This document shows, piece by piece, positions 63,989 through 64,000 of a stretch of DNA of 64,000 bases. Within the stretch, counting starts at the first letter, position 1. Each line of letters begins with the position of its first letter. Source of the stretch: Candidatus Accumulibacter conexus (GTDB lineage Bacteria; Pseudomonadota; Gammaproteobacteria; Burkholderiales; Rhodocyclaceae); contig JAGFNJ010000019.1 of assembly GCA_017592775.1 (NCBI GenBank), forward strand, positions 1-64,000, given 5' to 3'. The translations under genes and the position numbers were made by a program. Under the pieces are notes generated by a model that worked only from the letters and a program-made list of their open reading frames with translations, had not been told where the DNA came from and searched no databases.

Positions 63989-64000
63989 AAACACCCGGAG

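Overview
The window is about 64 kb of GC-rich chromosomal DNA with dense, mostly co-directional bacterial genes. I see no insertion sequence, phage gene, CRISPR array or rRNA. The gene content points to a betaproteobacterium of the Rhodocyclales, quite possibly a polyphosphate/glycogen/PHA-cycling lineage such as Candidatus Accumulibacter. The supporting genes are a phasin and a secreted PHB depolymerase, a GlnRS next to a GluRS, a DUF3579 protein, the RNase II-TonB-aroE-mtgA block and a starch/glycogen-type CBM21 protein. The taxonomic call is inference from gene content, not from a marker-gene tree.

Layout. 1-3.6 kb: end of an unknown gene, a small exported protein, tRNA-Ser, a Bax inhibitor-1 family membrane protein, an ArnD-like deacetylase and a Mth938-like protein. 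3.7-8.5 kb: two alanine-type aminotransferases (AlaC, AlaA), homoserine dehydrogenase and a lipid A acyltransferase. 8.7-13.6 kb: an unusual three-gene cluster of a NodU-type carbamoyltransferase, a CBM21-endonuclease/exonuclease/phosphatase fusion and a two-motif phospholipase-D-fold protein. 13.8-17.7 kb: the glycolytic genes pgk and tpiA, then convergent gpmI. 17.9-34.3 kb: an exported Pro/Ala-rich protein, a P-type ATPase, thiol peroxidase, an IclR-type regulator, undecaprenyl-diphosphatase, RNase II, a TonB-like protein, aroE, mtgA, rhlE and an ATP-grasp/alpha-E pair.

34.4-43.7 kb: tRNA-Val, DUF3579, ybiB, an L,D-transpeptidase with a degenerate second copy of its fold, PHB depolymerase, phasin, gamma-glutamyltransferase, gltX, then tRNA-Ala and tRNA-Glu. 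43.9-47.1 kb: a sigma-54 activator divergent from a -24/-12 promoter that reads into a truncated Rieske domain, an orange-protein/NifX-like protein and an MBL-fold hydrolase. 47.7-64 kb: a YkgJ protein, an overlapping CDF/ArsN2/Dtd operon, a SLAC1-type transporter, a YejM-like sulfatase, a COQ10-like protein, glnS, arsC, a CBS protein, a MacAB-like efflux operon, a TPR protein and a duplicated STAS-module protein.

Most of the window is housekeeping. The two regions that look least described are the carbamoyltransferase/CBM21-EEP/PLD cluster, whose modules suggest phosphodiester or glycan chemistry on a glucan or surface polymer, and the sigma-54/Rieske-fragment/orange-protein-like locus, which resembles a metal-cluster or redox module under enhancer-dependent control.
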